A DNA stretch of 64,000 nt from Actinoplanes auranticolor (GCF_018332655.1 NZ_BOQL01000052.1:85783-149782); one strand, 5' to 3'; shown: positions 32,906-42,330, counted from the stretch's first letter. Notes: a model not told the origin generated them from the letters alone. Numbers and translations: made by a program.

Positions 32906-34753
32906 ATGCCTGAGCTGCGCTCCCGGACCTCGACCCACGGTCGGACGATGGCCGGCGCGCGCGCCCTGTGGCGCGCCACCGGCATGACCGACGACGATTT
33001 CGGCAAGCCGATCGTCGCCATTGCCAACAGCTTCACCCAGTTCGTACCCGGTCACGTGCATCTGAAGGACATGGGCGGTCTGGTCGCCGACGCGGTGTTC
33101 GAGGCCGGCGGGATCGGGCGCGAGTTCAACACCATCGCGGTGGACGACGGCATCGCCATGGGCCACGGCGGCATGCTCTACTCCCTGCCCAGCCGCGAGC
33201 TGATCGCCGACGCGGTGGAGTACATGGTGAACGCGCACTGCGCCGACGCCCTGGTCTGCATCTCGAACTGCGACAAGATCACCCCGGGGATGCTGATCGC
33301 CGCCCTGCGGCTGAACATCCCCACCGTCTTCGTCTCCGGTGGCCCGATGGAGGCCGGCAAGACCGTCGCCATCGAGGGCGTCGTGCACGAGAAGCTCGAC
33401 CTGGTCGACGCGATGAGCGCCAGCGCGAACGAGAACGTGACCGACGCGCAGCTCGACACCATCGAACGCTCGGCCTGCCCGACCTGCGGTTCCTGCTCCG
33501 GCATGTTCACCGCCAACTCGATGAACTGCCTGACCGAGGCGATCGGCCTGGCCCTGCCGGGCAACGGCTCGACGCTGGCCACCCACGCGGCCCGCAAGGC
33601 CCTGTTCGAGCGGGCCGGCTCGCTCATCGTCGACATCGCGAAGCAGTACTACGAGAACGACGACGAGAGCGTGCTGCCGCGCGCCATCGCCAGCCGCGAC
33701 GCCTTCGAGAACGCGGTGGCCCTGGACGTGGCCATGGGCGGCTCGACCAACACGGTGCTGCACCTGCTGGCCGCGGCCCGCGAGGCCGAGCTGGACTTCA
33801 GCGTGGCCGACATCGACGCGGTGTCGCGCCGGGTCCCGTGCCTGTCCAAGGTCGCGCCGAACAGCCCGAAGTACCACATGGAGGACGTGCACCGCGCGGG
33901 CGGCATCCCGGCGCTGCTCGGCGAGCTGAACCGCGGCGGGGCCCTGCGCACCGGCGTGCGGTCGGTCCACTCCCCCGACCTGGAGAGCTGGCTGCAGACC
34001 TGGGACATCCGCAGCGGCAGCCCGAGCGAGGAGGCGCTGGAGCTCTTCCACGCCGCGCCGGGCGGCGTGCGCACCACCCAGCCGTTCTCCACGACCAACC
34101 GCTGGGCGACGCTGGACACGGACGCGGCCGGCGGCTGCATCCGCTCGGTCGAGCACGCGTACACGGTCGACGGCGGCCTGGCCATCCTCTTCGGCAACCT
34201 GGCGCCCGACGGCTGCGTCGTCAAGACCGCCGGCGTGGCCGAGGAGCTGTGGAAGTTCAGCGGCCCGGCGCGGGTCTTCGAGAGCCAGGACGCGGCCGTC
34301 GAGGGCATCCTCGGCAAGCAGGTCGTGGCCGGCGACGTGGTCGTGATCCGCTACGAGGGACCCCGCGGCGGGCCGGGCATGCAGGAGATGCTCTACCCGA
34401 CCTCCTTCCTGAAGGGCCGAGGCCTGGGCAAGTCGTGCGCGCTGATCACCGACGGCCGCTTCTCCGGCGGCACCTCGGGCCTGTCCATCGGGCACGTCTC
34501 CCCGGAGGCGGCGTCCGGCGGGCTGATCGCCCTGGTCGAGACCGGCGACGAGATCACCATCGACATCCCGGGCCGGACGATCACGCTGAACGTCTCGGAC
34601 GAGGAGCTGGCCCAGCGCCGGCACGTCCAGGAGCGCCGGCCGAAGCCGTACACCCCGGCCGACCGGCAGCGCCCGGTCTCGGCGGCGCTGCGCGCCTACG
34701 CCTCGATGGCGACCAGCGCGAGCGACGGCGCCTACCGCAAGGTCCCCGAATAA
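32906..34753 (+). CDS. ilvD: Dihydroxy-acid dehydratase
   Basis: A 615-residue iron-sulfur dehydratase making the 2-oxo acids of Val/Leu and Ile from dihydroxy acids. Cluster cysteines are in SNCDKITPGM and ACPTCGSCSGM; metal and substrate segments include IAVDDGIAMGHGGMLYSLPS and TDGRFSGGTSGLSIGH. It is the long (about 615 residues) form like the Escherichia coli enzyme rather than the about 560-575-residue form. No ribosome site is visible ahead of ATG 32906, and TATGTA sits three to nine bases upstream, so translation may be leaderless. It stands apart from ilvBNC and on the other strand. Confidence 0.97.
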   Translation: MPELRSRTSTHGRTMAGARALWRATGMTDDDFGKPIVAIANSFTQFVPGHVHLKDMGGLVADAVFEAGGIGREFNTIAVDDGIAMGHGGMLYSLPSRELIADAVEYMVNAHCADALVCISNCDKITPGMLIAALRLNIPTVFVSGGPMEAGKTVAIEGVVHEKLDLVDAMSASANENVTDAQLDTIERSACPTCGSCSGMFTANSMNCLTEAIGLALPGNGSTLATHAARKALFERAGSLIVDIAKQYYENDDESVLPRAIASRDAFENAVALDVAMGGSTNTVLHLLAAAREAELDFSVADIDAVSRRVPCLSKVAPNSPKYHMEDVHRAGGIPALLGELNRGGALRTGVRSVHSPDLESWLQTWDIRSGSPSEEALELFHAAPGGVRTTQPFSTTNRWATLDTDAAGGCIRSVEHAYTVDGGLAILFGNLAPDGCVVKTAGVAEELWKFSGPARVFESQDAAVEGILGKQVVAGDVVVIRYEGPRGGPGMQEMLYPTSFLKGRGLGKSCALITDGRFSGGTSGLSIGHVSPEAASGGLIALVETGDEITIDIPGRTITLNVSDEELAQRRHVQERRPKPYTPADRQRPVSAALRAYASMATSASDGAYRKVPE

Positions 34754-34792
34754 TCCGGTACGGGCACAGAAAACAGCAGAAGCAGCACCGGC

Positions 34793-34836
34793 CGACCGGC
34801 CGCCACGCACGAAGCTCAGTGCGTGGCGGCCGGTCG
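34793..34836. terminator. Bidirectional terminator between ilvD and the convergent gene
   Basis: A perfect 18-base-pair inverted repeat with an eight-base loop, halfway between the ilvD stop and the stop of the convergent gene. It can serve both strands; no T-tract on either side. Confidence 0.8.
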
Positions 34837-34850
34837 TCCGGCTTCCGGGC

Positions 34851-35309
34851 TCAAGCCGGTTCGAGACCGAGCGCCGTGAGCAGCTCGTCGAAGGTCTCCT
34901 CGGCGAGGACGTTCGTGGCCTCCAGAGCCGTCCGCACCGCCTCGCCGTCCGCCGTGAGACCGGCCTCGGCGGCCCAGGCCAGTGCCTGCTCCGTGACCTC
35001 GGCCGTCGTCTGCCCGAGGTCGGGAGCGCCGTACTCGGCGGCCTTCTTCAGGTGCAGGTGGACGTGCCAGTAGCCGCCGGCCGGCGTCGACGCTTCGACA
35101 TCGGCGACGTCGCTGTCGAGGATGAACGCCGTGATCGCCGGCGCCCCGGTCTCGGCCACGAGCCTGCGCAGGGCGTCGCTCAGGTCGCCGCTCAACTGCG
35201 CGGCACGCCATCCGCCCCGGTAGGACGACTCGTCGAGCACCTCGGCGTCGCCGAGCGCGGTGAGCGGTTCCGGCGAGCGGGCGACCACGATCCGGCCGGT
35301 GTAGCCCAT
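34851..35309 (-). CDS. Conserved hypothetical protein
   Basis: A 152-residue soluble protein beginning MGYTGRIVVARSPEPLTALGD, with a central FILDSDVADVEASTPAGGYW, a His-rich WHVHLHLKKAAEYG strand, and an acidic helical C-terminus. I do not recognise the family with confidence; the N-terminus recalls small actinobacterial proteins of unknown function. Its ATG overlaps the stop of the upstream transglycosylase-like gene by one base (TGATG), so it is probably made from the same transcript. Confidence 0.8.
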   Translation of the reverse strand: MGYTGRIVVARSPEPLTALGDAEVLDESSYRGGWRAAQLSGDLSDALRRLVAETGAPAITAFILDSDVADVEASTPAGGYWHVHLHLKKAAEYGAPDLGQTTAEVTEQALAWAAEAGLTADGEAVRTALEATNVLAEETFDELLTALGLEPA

Positions 35310-35998
35310 CAGTAGGAACCGGTGCTCTCGGACCGCGACCAGGCACCGCAGGGGGTCTTGTAGCGGCCCTTGATGTAACCGAGCCCCCACTTGATCTGGG
35401 TGGCCGGGTTGGTCCGCCAGTCCGAACCGGCCGAGCTCATCTTGTTGCCGGGATAGGACTGCGGGATCCCGTACGCGCCGGAGCTGGGATTCTCGGCCCG
35501 GTGGTTCCAGCCGCTCTCCTTGTTCCACAGCTTGTTGAGGCAGCCGAACTGACTGATCGGGAAGCCCGCGTCGATCATCAACGCGCATCCGATGGCCCGG
35601 TTGCCCTTGAACTCGTTGCACGACGAGGGAATCGGCCCGTCGAAGGCCACGGTCCCGTTCTTCTTGGCCTCGGCCTTGCGCTTCTCGTCGGCCTTCTTCT
35701 CGATGGCCCGCCGGTTCAGCATCCGCGCCTTGCTCGCAGCCGCCTTGGCCGCCGCGCCGGCCTTGGCCGCGGCCTCCTCCTCAGCCTGCCGCCGCTGCGC
35801 CCGAGCCGCCGCGTGCTGCCCGTGCCGCTCCTTGAGCAACCTCAGTTCGGCGGCGTCGGCCTGCACGACGAGACCGACCCGGTCCCCGGTGAGCTGGTCG
35901 TCCTGACGCTCACCGAGATACACACCGCCGACGAGGCCGCCGACGAGCAGACCCACCGAGCCCACCCGGACTGCGATCCGGCTCCAGAGCCGCTCCAC
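35309..35998 (-). CDS. Membrane-anchored lytic-transglycosylase-like protein
   Basis: 229 residues: an N-terminal transmembrane helix (about 11-30), an Ala/Lys/Glu-rich coiled coil (about 50-115), and a C-terminal SLT-like domain. The domain has KESGWNHRAENPSSGAYGIPQ near residues 165-185, with the glutamate of KESGW as the expected catalytic acid, then NPATQIKWGLGYIKGRY. Proteins of this build cleave or remodel peptidoglycan outside the membrane. GTG at 35998 is chosen because GGAGGGG lies five bases upstream. It is coupled to the next gene by TGATG. Confidence 0.88.
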   Translation of the reverse strand: MERLWSRIAVRVGSVGLLVGGLVGGVYLGERQDDQLTGDRVGLVVQADAAELRLLKERHGQHAAARAQRRQAEEEAAAKAGAAAKAAASKARMLNRRAIEKKADEKRKAEAKKNGTVAFDGPIPSSCNEFKGNRAIGCALMIDAGFPISQFGCLNKLWNKESGWNHRAENPSSGAYGIPQSYPGNKMSSAGSDWRTNPATQIKWGLGYIKGRYKTPCGAWSRSESTGSY

Positions 35999-36173
35999 GA
36001 AAACCCCTCCGTCGCACCGATGACGCGACGACCACCTTGGCCCACCCGGCACCGGAAGGGAATAGCGATCATCGAAATCACAGCCTTTAATCCCAGGAGC
36101 GACCGGCAACCGGTTCGACTCCCCTGTGGGCGGTTGTGTTTCCGTGATCGGGCGGCTGCGAAGGGTGGGAAAC

Positions 36174-36431
36174 ATGACCTTCTACGTCGCTCGAGCTGGT
36201 GCAGGCGGCCGGCTGCGTGCGGTCCGAGCTGCCGGCCCGGGTTGATGCCGCCCTGCACGCCGGGGACTTTCCGGGCGGCCACCGGCGCGCTGGGGGCCGA
36301 GGTCGAGCGGGGCAACCGGCTGCCCTCCGGCGCCGCGCGGCTGGGGGCGCAACTGCGTGGCGAGGGGCCGCCGCGCCCGGTGTTTCCCCCGGCTGGACGC
36401 GGCGGCGCCGGTGGTCAGGTCAGATCGTTGA
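36174..36431 (+). pseudogene. Frameshifted remnant of a small protein gene
   Basis: ATG at 36174 has AAGGG ahead of it but its frame stops after 23 codons. The protein-like signal continues across frames: LELVQAAGCVRSELPARVDA in one, FRAATGALGAEVERGNRLPS in the next, then PRLDAAAPVVRSD ending in TGA at 36429-36431. One extra T in the TTT near 36269 explains the middle shift. About 85 residues can be pieced together, helical and resembling small WXG-type or secretion-target proteins, but I cannot name the family. It overlaps the end of the convergent beta-mannosidase gene. Sequencing error is an alternative to true decay. Confidence 0.45.
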
Positions 36432-38817
36432 CGCTGCGCAGGACCGGGCGGGTGGTCAGGGCCGTGGGTTCCAGCCCGGCACCGCCGCGGATGATGAACG
36501 TCGCCGACTCGCCCGGCAGCAGCGTCACCCCCGCCTCGTCCACCTCGGTCGCCGGGTCCAGGCGGTCCGGTGACAGGGTCAGGTCCCGCAGGATGTGGTG
36601 CGCGGTGATCTTCACCCGCGCGTCCGGGCCGACCGCCTCGAAGACGGCGTCGAACTTCGCCGGCGGCCAGGCGATGTCCTTGTCCTCCGCGAAGAACCAC
36701 CAGGCCCGGTGCGACCCGGCGACGGCGGTCAGTACCTCCCGCGTCGCGTCGGCGGCTTCGCCGACCTCCGCGGACAGCGGCAGCGTCGTGGCCGAGTTCG
36801 GTGCGACGGTCGCGTCGACCGTCATCTCGGCCAGCACGAGCCCGTCGAGGGTACGGCGGGAGACAACCGCCGACACCGTCCACGGCTCGAGCGAATCGTT
36901 GACCGCCACCAGGGCCGGACCGCCGTCCCGGGGCTGCACGGTCAGCAGTCGCGGGGCGAAGGAGCGGAGCAGGGCGTACCAGAGCGGCTTCTTGCGGCCG
37001 TCGCCGTCCACGGCCGCCCAGGACGTGACCGGCCAGCAGTCGTTGAGCTGCCACATGATCGTGCCCATGCAGTGCGGGCGCAACGACCGGAAATGCTCGA
37101 TCCCGAGCGACAGCGCCCTGGCCTGGTTCAGCTGGGTCAGGTAGTGCCAGTCGTCGAAGTCGCGCGGCGCGGGCAGGTGGGCGTCGAGGCCGCGCTGCAG
37201 CTTGGCGTCGCCGTCGGCGGCCTTCTGGTGCGCCTGCATTCCCGGCGAGTCGTGGGTCAGCGGCTCGTCGGAGATGGCCCGGCGCAGGGTCGCGTACGCC
37301 GGAGGTGCCTGGTAACCGAACTCGGCGACGAACCGCGGCCGGTACTCGCGGTACTTGGTGTAGTCGTCGGTGTTCCACACGTCCCAGATGTGCATGGTGC
37401 CGTACGCCGGATCGTTGGGGTGCTTGTCGTCGCGGCCCGAGTAGGGGCTGCCCGGCCAGTACGGCCGGCTCGGGTCCTCGGCGGCGACGATGCCCGGCAG
37501 CACGTCGAAGTAGTAGCCCGCGCCCCACGACCTGTCGCCGAGCGCCGCCTTCCAGTCCCAGTCCTCGTGGCCCCAGATGTTCTCGTTGTTGCCGGTCCAC
37601 ATCATCAGGCTGGGATGCGAGGCCAGCCGGACCACCTGCTCGCGGGCCTCGGCCGCCAGCTCGGAGGCGAAGGGCTCCTCCTCCGGGTACGCCGCGCAGG
37701 CGAACAGGAAGTCCTGCCCCACCATCAGCCCGAGCTCGTCGGCGAGGTCGTAGAAGTCCTCGGACTCGTACCGGCCGCCGCCCCAGATCCGCAGGTAGTT
37801 GACGTTCGCGTCGATCGCCTGGGCGAAGCGGGCGGCCAGGCGCTCGCGGGTGACCCGGTTGGCGAAGACGTCGTCGGGGATCCAGTTGACGCCCCGCACG
37901 AAGATCGGGATGTCGTTGACGAGCAGGGTGAACGCGCTGCCACCGGCGTCCGGCGACGTATCGATCCGCACGTCACGGAAGCCGACCTTGCGCGACCAGC
38001 TGTCCAGGTCGCCGTCCGGCCCCGACGCCGTCACCTCGAGGTCGTAACGCGGCTGGGCCCCGTACCCGATGGGCCACCAGAGCTCAGGATCGCGCACGGT
38101 GAGCGAGAGGACGGCCTCGTCGCCCTCCGTGGTCGTCTCCACCCGCTCGCCGGCGACGGTCGCGGTGAGGGTGACCGGCCCGGGGGTCTCCCGCTCGAGG
38201 CGCACGCGCACCTCGACCGTGCCCACGCCGCCGGCCACGGTGACCTGCGGGCGCACCTCGGCCAGCCGGGCCAGCGACCAGTTCTGAAGGCCGATCTCCT
38301 GCCAGATGCCCGCGGTGACCAGCGTCGGGCCCCAGTCCCAGCCGAAGTTGCAGGCCGTCTTGCGGATGAAGTTGAACGGCTCGGGATAGGCGTTCGGCCG
38401 GTCGCCGAGCCGGTCCCGGTGCGCCTCGGCGTAGCTGTACGCCGAGGTGAAGTGGATCCGCAGCTGGTTCTCACCGGCGCGCAGCGCGTCCCGCACGTCG
38501 AAGCGGTAGCCGCGGTGCTGGTTGGCCGTGCGGCCCAGCTCGACGCCGTTGAGTACGACGGTGGCGACGGTGTCGAGCCCGGCGCAGACCAGGTCCGTGC
38601 GGCCGGCGCCCGGCTCGTGCTGGAACACGGTGTCGTAGACCCAGTCGGTGCGCCCGATCCAAGCGAGCTTCTTCTCGTTCTCGTCCAGGTACGGGTCGTC
38701 GATCAGGCCCGCGGCGAGCAGGTCGGTGTGCACACAGCCGGGCACGGTGGCGGCGACGCTGTCCACGTCGCCGCCGCTGAGCGCCCAACCCTCGTGCAGA
38801 GGTCGGTACGAGGTCAC
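36415..38817 (-). CDS. Beta-mannosidase (GH2)
   Basis: An 800-residue family-2 glycoside hydrolase. The N-terminal jelly-roll (SYRPLHEGWALSGG) and Ig-like domains lead to a TIM barrel with the acid-base glutamate in WTGNNENIWGHED and the nucleophile in RFVAEFGYQAPP. The stretch CNFGWDWGPTLVTAGIW and the tryptophan-rich active site are typical of beta-mannosidases rather than beta-galactosidases. There is no signal peptide, so imported manno-oligosaccharides are cut inside the cell. GTG at 38817 follows AAGGAG. It is the last gene of the binding protein-permease-permease operon, 23 bases after the second permease. Confidence 0.95.
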   Translation of the reverse strand: MTSYRPLHEGWALSGGDVDSVAATVPGCVHTDLLAAGLIDDPYLDENEKKLAWIGRTDWVYDTVFQHEPGAGRTDLVCAGLDTVATVVLNGVELGRTANQHRGYRFDVRDALRAGENQLRIHFTSAYSYAEAHRDRLGDRPNAYPEPFNFIRKTACNFGWDWGPTLVTAGIWQEIGLQNWSLARLAEVRPQVTVAGGVGTVEVRVRLERETPGPVTLTATVAGERVETTTEGDEAVLSLTVRDPELWWPIGYGAQPRYDLEVTASGPDGDLDSWSRKVGFRDVRIDTSPDAGGSAFTLLVNDIPIFVRGVNWIPDDVFANRVTRERLAARFAQAIDANVNYLRIWGGGRYESEDFYDLADELGLMVGQDFLFACAAYPEEEPFASELAAEAREQVVRLASHPSLMMWTGNNENIWGHEDWDWKAALGDRSWGAGYYFDVLPGIVAAEDPSRPYWPGSPYSGRDDKHPNDPAYGTMHIWDVWNTDDYTKYREYRPRFVAEFGYQAPPAYATLRRAISDEPLTHDSPGMQAHQKAADGDAKLQRGLDAHLPAPRDFDDWHYLTQLNQARALSLGIEHFRSLRPHCMGTIMWQLNDCWPVTSWAAVDGDGRKKPLWYALLRSFAPRLLTVQPRDGGPALVAVNDSLEPWTVSAVVSRRTLDGLVLAEMTVDATVAPNSATTLPLSAEVGEAADATREVLTAVAGSHRAWWFFAEDKDIAWPPAKFDAVFEAVGPDARVKITAHHILRDLTLSPDRLDPATEVDEAGVTLLPGESATFIIRGGAGLEPTALTTRPVLRSVNDLT

Positions 38818-38840
38818 GCTTCTCCTTATTCGTCCCGCGG

Positions 38841-39728
38841 TCAGGACTTGACGGCGCCTTCCATGATCCCTCGCACGATCTGCCGTCCACCGAGAACGAG
38901 CAGCACGAGCAGCGGAACCGTGGCGGCGAAGGCACCCGCGAGCACCCGGCGGTAGATGACGTAGTTACCGCTGGCGAGGTCGGACAGGGCCACCATCGAG
39001 GTGGGGAACTCGGTGCCGTTGAGCTGGATCAGGGGCCACTGGAACTCGTTCCAGGTCGCCACGAAGGTCAGCAGGCCGAGCACCGCCAGCGCCGGCCGGA
39101 TCGCCGGCAGCACGATGCTCCAGTACACCCGCATGGTCAGGGCGCCGTCCATGCGGGCGGACTCGATCAGCTCGTCCGGCACCGCGTGCATGATGAACTG
39201 CCGCATGTAGAAGACGCCGAACGCGCTCACCAGGAACGGCGCGATGACCGACAGCAGGGTCCCGTTCCAGCCCAGCTTGCCCATCAGGATGTACAGCGCG
39301 ACGATGCCGAGCTGGTTGGGCACCGTCAGGGTCAGGATCACCACGATCATGAGCTTGTCGCGGCCCGGGAAACGCAGCTTGGCGAACGCGAAACCGGCCA
39401 GCGAGCAGAAGAACAGCGTGGACGCCGTCACCACGAAGGCGACGATGAAGCTGTTGATCAGCGACGCGGCGAAGTACACCTGCTGCAGGGTGAAGACCTC
39501 ACGCAGGTTGTTCATGAACTCCCCGCCGGGGACCACCGTCGGCGGGATCGACGAGACGGCCTCGTCAGTGCTCGTGGCGATGACGAACATCCAGTAGAGC
39601 GGGAACGCCGACAGCGCCAGCACGGCCACCAGGGCGAGGTACGTGCGCCAGTTCCCGCCGGTGTCCTGGGGTGCGCGGCCGATCTCGGCCCGGCGGCGTG
39701 GCTTCAGCCGCGGTGCGGTGGCGGTCAT
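38841..39728 (-). CDS. Sugar ABC transporter permease (MalG type)
   Basis: A 295-residue inner-membrane permease with six predicted transmembrane helices. The EAA loop that contacts the ATPase is ELIESARMDGALTMRVYWSIVLP near residues 190-212. ATG at 39728 overlaps the stop of the MalF-type gene by four bases. It forms the channel with that protein for a mannoside substrate, judging from the adjoining beta-mannosidase. The ATP-binding subunit is not encoded here; actinobacterial CUT1 systems usually share one MsiK-like ATPase encoded elsewhere. Confidence 0.95.
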   Translation of the reverse strand: MTATAPRLKPRRRAEIGRAPQDTGGNWRTYLALVAVLALSAFPLYWMFVIATSTDEAVSSIPPTVVPGGEFMNNLREVFTLQQVYFAASLINSFIVAFVVTASTLFFCSLAGFAFAKLRFPGRDKLMIVVILTLTVPNQLGIVALYILMGKLGWNGTLLSVIAPFLVSAFGVFYMRQFIMHAVPDELIESARMDGALTMRVYWSIVLPAIRPALAVLGLLTFVATWNEFQWPLIQLNGTEFPTSMVALSDLASGNYVIYRRVLAGAFAATVPLLVLLVLGGRQIVRGIMEGAVKS

Positions 39729-40723
39729 CGGCGTCCTCCTCCGAGGCGGTTCGTCGCCAGGGCGTTCAGGGCGGCGACGATGAGGATGATCACGAACAGC
39801 GCCCACGACATGGCGGCCGCGTATCCGAGGTTGAGGTCCTTCCAGCCGACCTTGTAGATCAGCTGGGCGATGGTCTGCCACTGCCCGTTCGAGCCGCCGG
39901 ACGCGGCCGCGGGGTTCTCCTCGAAGAGCATCGGCTCGTTGAAGAGCTGCAGGCCACCGATGGTCGACAGGACCACCGTGAAGATCAGCACCGGCTGGAT
40001 CATCGGCACGGTGATGCGCCACAACTGCCGCCACGGCCCGGCGCCGTCGACGGCCGCCGCCTCGTAGACGTCCTTCGGGATGGACTGCATCGCCGACAGG
40101 TAGAGCAGGGCGTTGTAGCCGATCCACTTCCAGTTGACCATCGTGGCGATGGCGATCCAGGAGCTCCACTTGTACGCCCGCCAGTCCAGCGGGGTGTCCT
40201 GGCCGAAGCCGACCAGTGAGAGCAGCCAGTTGGCCATGCCGTTGTCGCGGGCGAAGAAGACGGCGAAGACCAGCGTCGACGCGGCCACCGGGGTCACGTA
40301 CGGCAGCAGCACCCCGACCCGCCACCAGGTGTTGCCGCGCAGCTTGCGGTTGAGCAGGTTGGCCACCATCAGCGCGATCAGCAGCTGCGGCACGGTGGCC
40401 AGGATGAAGATGCCGAAGGTGTTGCCCAGCGCGTTCCAGAAGGCCTCGTCGTGGATCAGCTTCTCGAAGTTCGCCAGGCCGGCCCAGCCGGTCAGGGTGG
40501 GGTCGTCGAGCCGCCAGTTGCGCAGCGCGACGATGCCGTTGAAGACGATCGGGAACAGCCCGAAGATCGCGAAGAGCAGGAAGAACGGCGAGATCAACAG
40601 GTACGGGACGCGCTTGTTGTCGAAGCGGTGGAGCCAGTTGCGTTGCTTGGGCGCGGACTTGGCGGCGCGGCGTTGCGCCGGTTCGGGACTCGCGGCCGGC
40701 GGCGCGCTACGGGTGAGGGACAC
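39725..40723 (-). CDS. Sugar ABC transporter permease (MalF type)
   Basis: A 332-residue permease with six transmembrane helices after a basic cytoplasmic N-terminus. The EAA loop is DVYEAAAVDGAGPWRQLWRITVP. Two GTG starts compete: the AAGGA site touches the one at 40729 but is six bases before the one at 40723, so 40723 is chosen. It pairs with the MalG-type protein, and a stable hairpin separates it from the upstream binding-protein gene. Confidence 0.95.
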   Translation of the reverse strand: MSLTRSAPPAASPEPAQRRAAKSAPKQRNWLHRFDNKRVPYLLISPFFLLFAIFGLFPIVFNGIVALRNWRLDDPTLTGWAGLANFEKLIHDEAFWNALGNTFGIFILATVPQLLIALMVANLLNRKLRGNTWWRVGVLLPYVTPVAASTLVFAVFFARDNGMANWLLSLVGFGQDTPLDWRAYKWSSWIAIATMVNWKWIGYNALLYLSAMQSIPKDVYEAAAVDGAGPWRQLWRITVPMIQPVLIFTVVLSTIGGLQLFNEPMLFEENPAAASGGSNGQWQTIAQLIYKVGWKDLNLGYAAAMSWALFVIILIVAALNALATNRLGGGRR

Positions 40724-40744
40724 GGCCACTCCTTCCAGGGAGCA

Positions 40745-40771
40745 GCGGGGCGGCCACCCGGGCCGCCCCGC
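40745..40771 (-). terminator. Intercistronic stem-loop between binding-protein and permease genes
   Basis: A perfect 11-base-pair GC stem with five-base loop sits 13 bases past the binding-protein stop. At this place in sugar ABC operons such stems act as partial terminators or mRNA stabilisers, giving more binding protein than permease. That role is inferred. Confidence 0.6.
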
Positions 40772-40783
40772 CGTCGTTTCGCT

Positions 40784-42073
40784 TTAAGAAGTGGCTGCCT
40801 TCTGGGCCGCCTTGACCGCCTCCGGCCACGCCGCGTTGGACTTGAGCGAGCCCTGCTGGACGCGGGTGATCACGTTCTCCACCGCGACCCGGGTCGGGCC
40901 GTTCTTCTTGCCCAGGTACTGCGGCTTCAGGCCCTCCGCGGTGGACGCGAAGATCTGCCCGGTGGGCGCGTTGCTCATGAACTCCTTCTTGTACTCCAGC
41001 ACCGCGGGGTCCTTGTAGAGCGCGGGCTGCGAGGGCAGGTTGCCGACGGTCTTGAAGACCTCGATCTGCTGCGCCGGCTGGACCATCCACTCGACGAACT
41101 TGTACGCCTCGTCGGCGTTCTTGCCCTGCTTCGGGATGGTCCACCAGGAACCACCCCAGTTACCGCCGCCGCCGGGGATCGTGGCGATGTCCCACTTGCC
41201 CTTCTGGTTGGGCGCGGTCGTCTGGATGTGCCCGAGCATCCACGCCGGGCAGGCCAGCACGGCGAACTGGTCCTTCTTGAAACCCTGGTCCCAGTTGGGC
41301 TGGAAGCTGGCGAGGTTGGCCGAGAGGCCGGCGTCGATCGTCTTCATCGCGACGTCGAAGGCGACCTTGGGGCCGGCGTCCATCTGCAGCTGCTCGGACT
41401 CGTCGTAGAAGCCCTGCGGCTGCTGGGCGAGCACCGGGTTGAACATGTTGGTGCCGGAGTCGACGAACTTCTTGCCGGTCTTGTCGACGTACTGCTTGCC
41501 GACGTTGATGAAGTCGTCCCAGGTGGTCCAGAGCTTCGAAACCGACTCACGGTCGGTCGGCAGGCCGGCCGCCTTGAACAGGTCGGAGCGGTAGCACATG
41601 GCCAGGCCGCCCACGTCGGTGCCGAGACCGATCTGGGTCTTCTTGTCGGTGGACAGCGACTGCTGCCACTTCCACGGCAGGTACTTCGCCTCGTAGCTCG
41701 ACGCGCCCTTGTCGAGCAGGTTGACGAACTTGTCGCTCTGCCCACGGAACTGGACGATGAAGCCCTCGTCGACCGCGGAGATGTCCGGGGCACCCGTGCC
41801 GGCGACCAGCTTCTTCTGCAGGTCCTCGTGCTGGGCGTTGTACTCGCCCGAGTTCAGCACGATCTTGACGTTCGGGTTGTCCTTCTCGTACTGGGTCTTG
41901 AGCTTGTCGAGACCCATGTCGCCCCAGAAGTTGACCTTCAGGGTGATCTGCCCTTGGGAGGCGTTGTCGCTGCCGCCACCCTCCAGGTCCTGGCCACTGC
42001 AGCCCGCAAGAACCAGGCTTCCGGCAAGGCCGGCGGCGACGAGCGCCACGCCCCGCTTGGCGAACCGTTCCAT
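40784..42073 (-). CDS. Sugar-binding lipoprotein of the ABC transporter
   Basis: A 429-residue extracellular solute-binding protein of the CUT1 (family 1) class. The signal peptide ends in a lipobox LVLAGC with Cys25, so it is lipid-anchored outside the membrane. The mature protein has the two-lobe pattern VNFWGDMGLDKLKTQYEKDN, DISAVDEGF and PNQKGKWDIATIPGG. Substrate is probably a manno-oligosaccharide, from the neighbouring beta-mannosidase. ATG at 42073 is preceded by GGAGGAG. A promoter with TTGACA and TACGGT 17 bases apart lies 58-86 bases upstream. First gene of the operon. Confidence 0.95.
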   Translation of the reverse strand: MERFAKRGVALVAAGLAGSLVLAGCSGQDLEGGGSDNASQGQITLKVNFWGDMGLDKLKTQYEKDNPNVKIVLNSGEYNAQHEDLQKKLVAGTGAPDISAVDEGFIVQFRGQSDKFVNLLDKGASSYEAKYLPWKWQQSLSTDKKTQIGLGTDVGGLAMCYRSDLFKAAGLPTDRESVSKLWTTWDDFINVGKQYVDKTGKKFVDSGTNMFNPVLAQQPQGFYDESEQLQMDAGPKVAFDVAMKTIDAGLSANLASFQPNWDQGFKKDQFAVLACPAWMLGHIQTTAPNQKGKWDIATIPGGGGNWGGSWWTIPKQGKNADEAYKFVEWMVQPAQQIEVFKTVGNLPSQPALYKDPAVLEYKKEFMSNAPTGQIFASTAEGLKPQYLGKKNGPTRVAVENVITRVQQGSLKSNAAWPEAVKAAQKAATS

Positions 42074-42130
42074 TACTCCTCCACCCAGGGAAAGTGCTGT
42101 GTGAATTTACTGAACCGGATAAGTGACGCG

Positions 42131-42159
42131 ACCGTATGACGTGGCTCACCCGGTGTCAA
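42131..42159 (-). promoter_or_regulatory. Sigma-70-type promoter of the sugar ABC operon
   Basis: On the minus strand TTGACA and TACGGT stand 17 bases apart, a near-consensus vegetative promoter. Its -10 element is about 58 bases before the binding-protein start. Confidence 0.65.
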
Positions 42160-42330
42160 GAGCGTGTTTCACGGTGATGTCTCTGCCCGTTACCAACCGC
42201 TGTAAGCACCCGTAAAGTTGGACAAAACCGCCAGTATGCTTCCGCGGGGTTACGTGATCGCTTGTGGTCTGCAACACTTAACCGATCAAGTTCCCGGCCC
42301 TCACCAGCGGCCTGGCGGAGCGAGGTAGCG

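Noticed and set aside
31223..34810. Very long minus-strand open frame (over 1,100 codons) across ilvD and the GGDEF-EAL gene
   Set aside because: Its Arg/Gly/Ala-rich translation has no domain pattern and lies opposite or out of frame with clearly real genes; a GC-skew artefact.
36174..36245. A 23-codon intact gene at the transglycosylase/beta-mannosidase border
   Set aside because: The protein-like signal continues in other frames, so this is better explained as the start of a frameshifted remnant.
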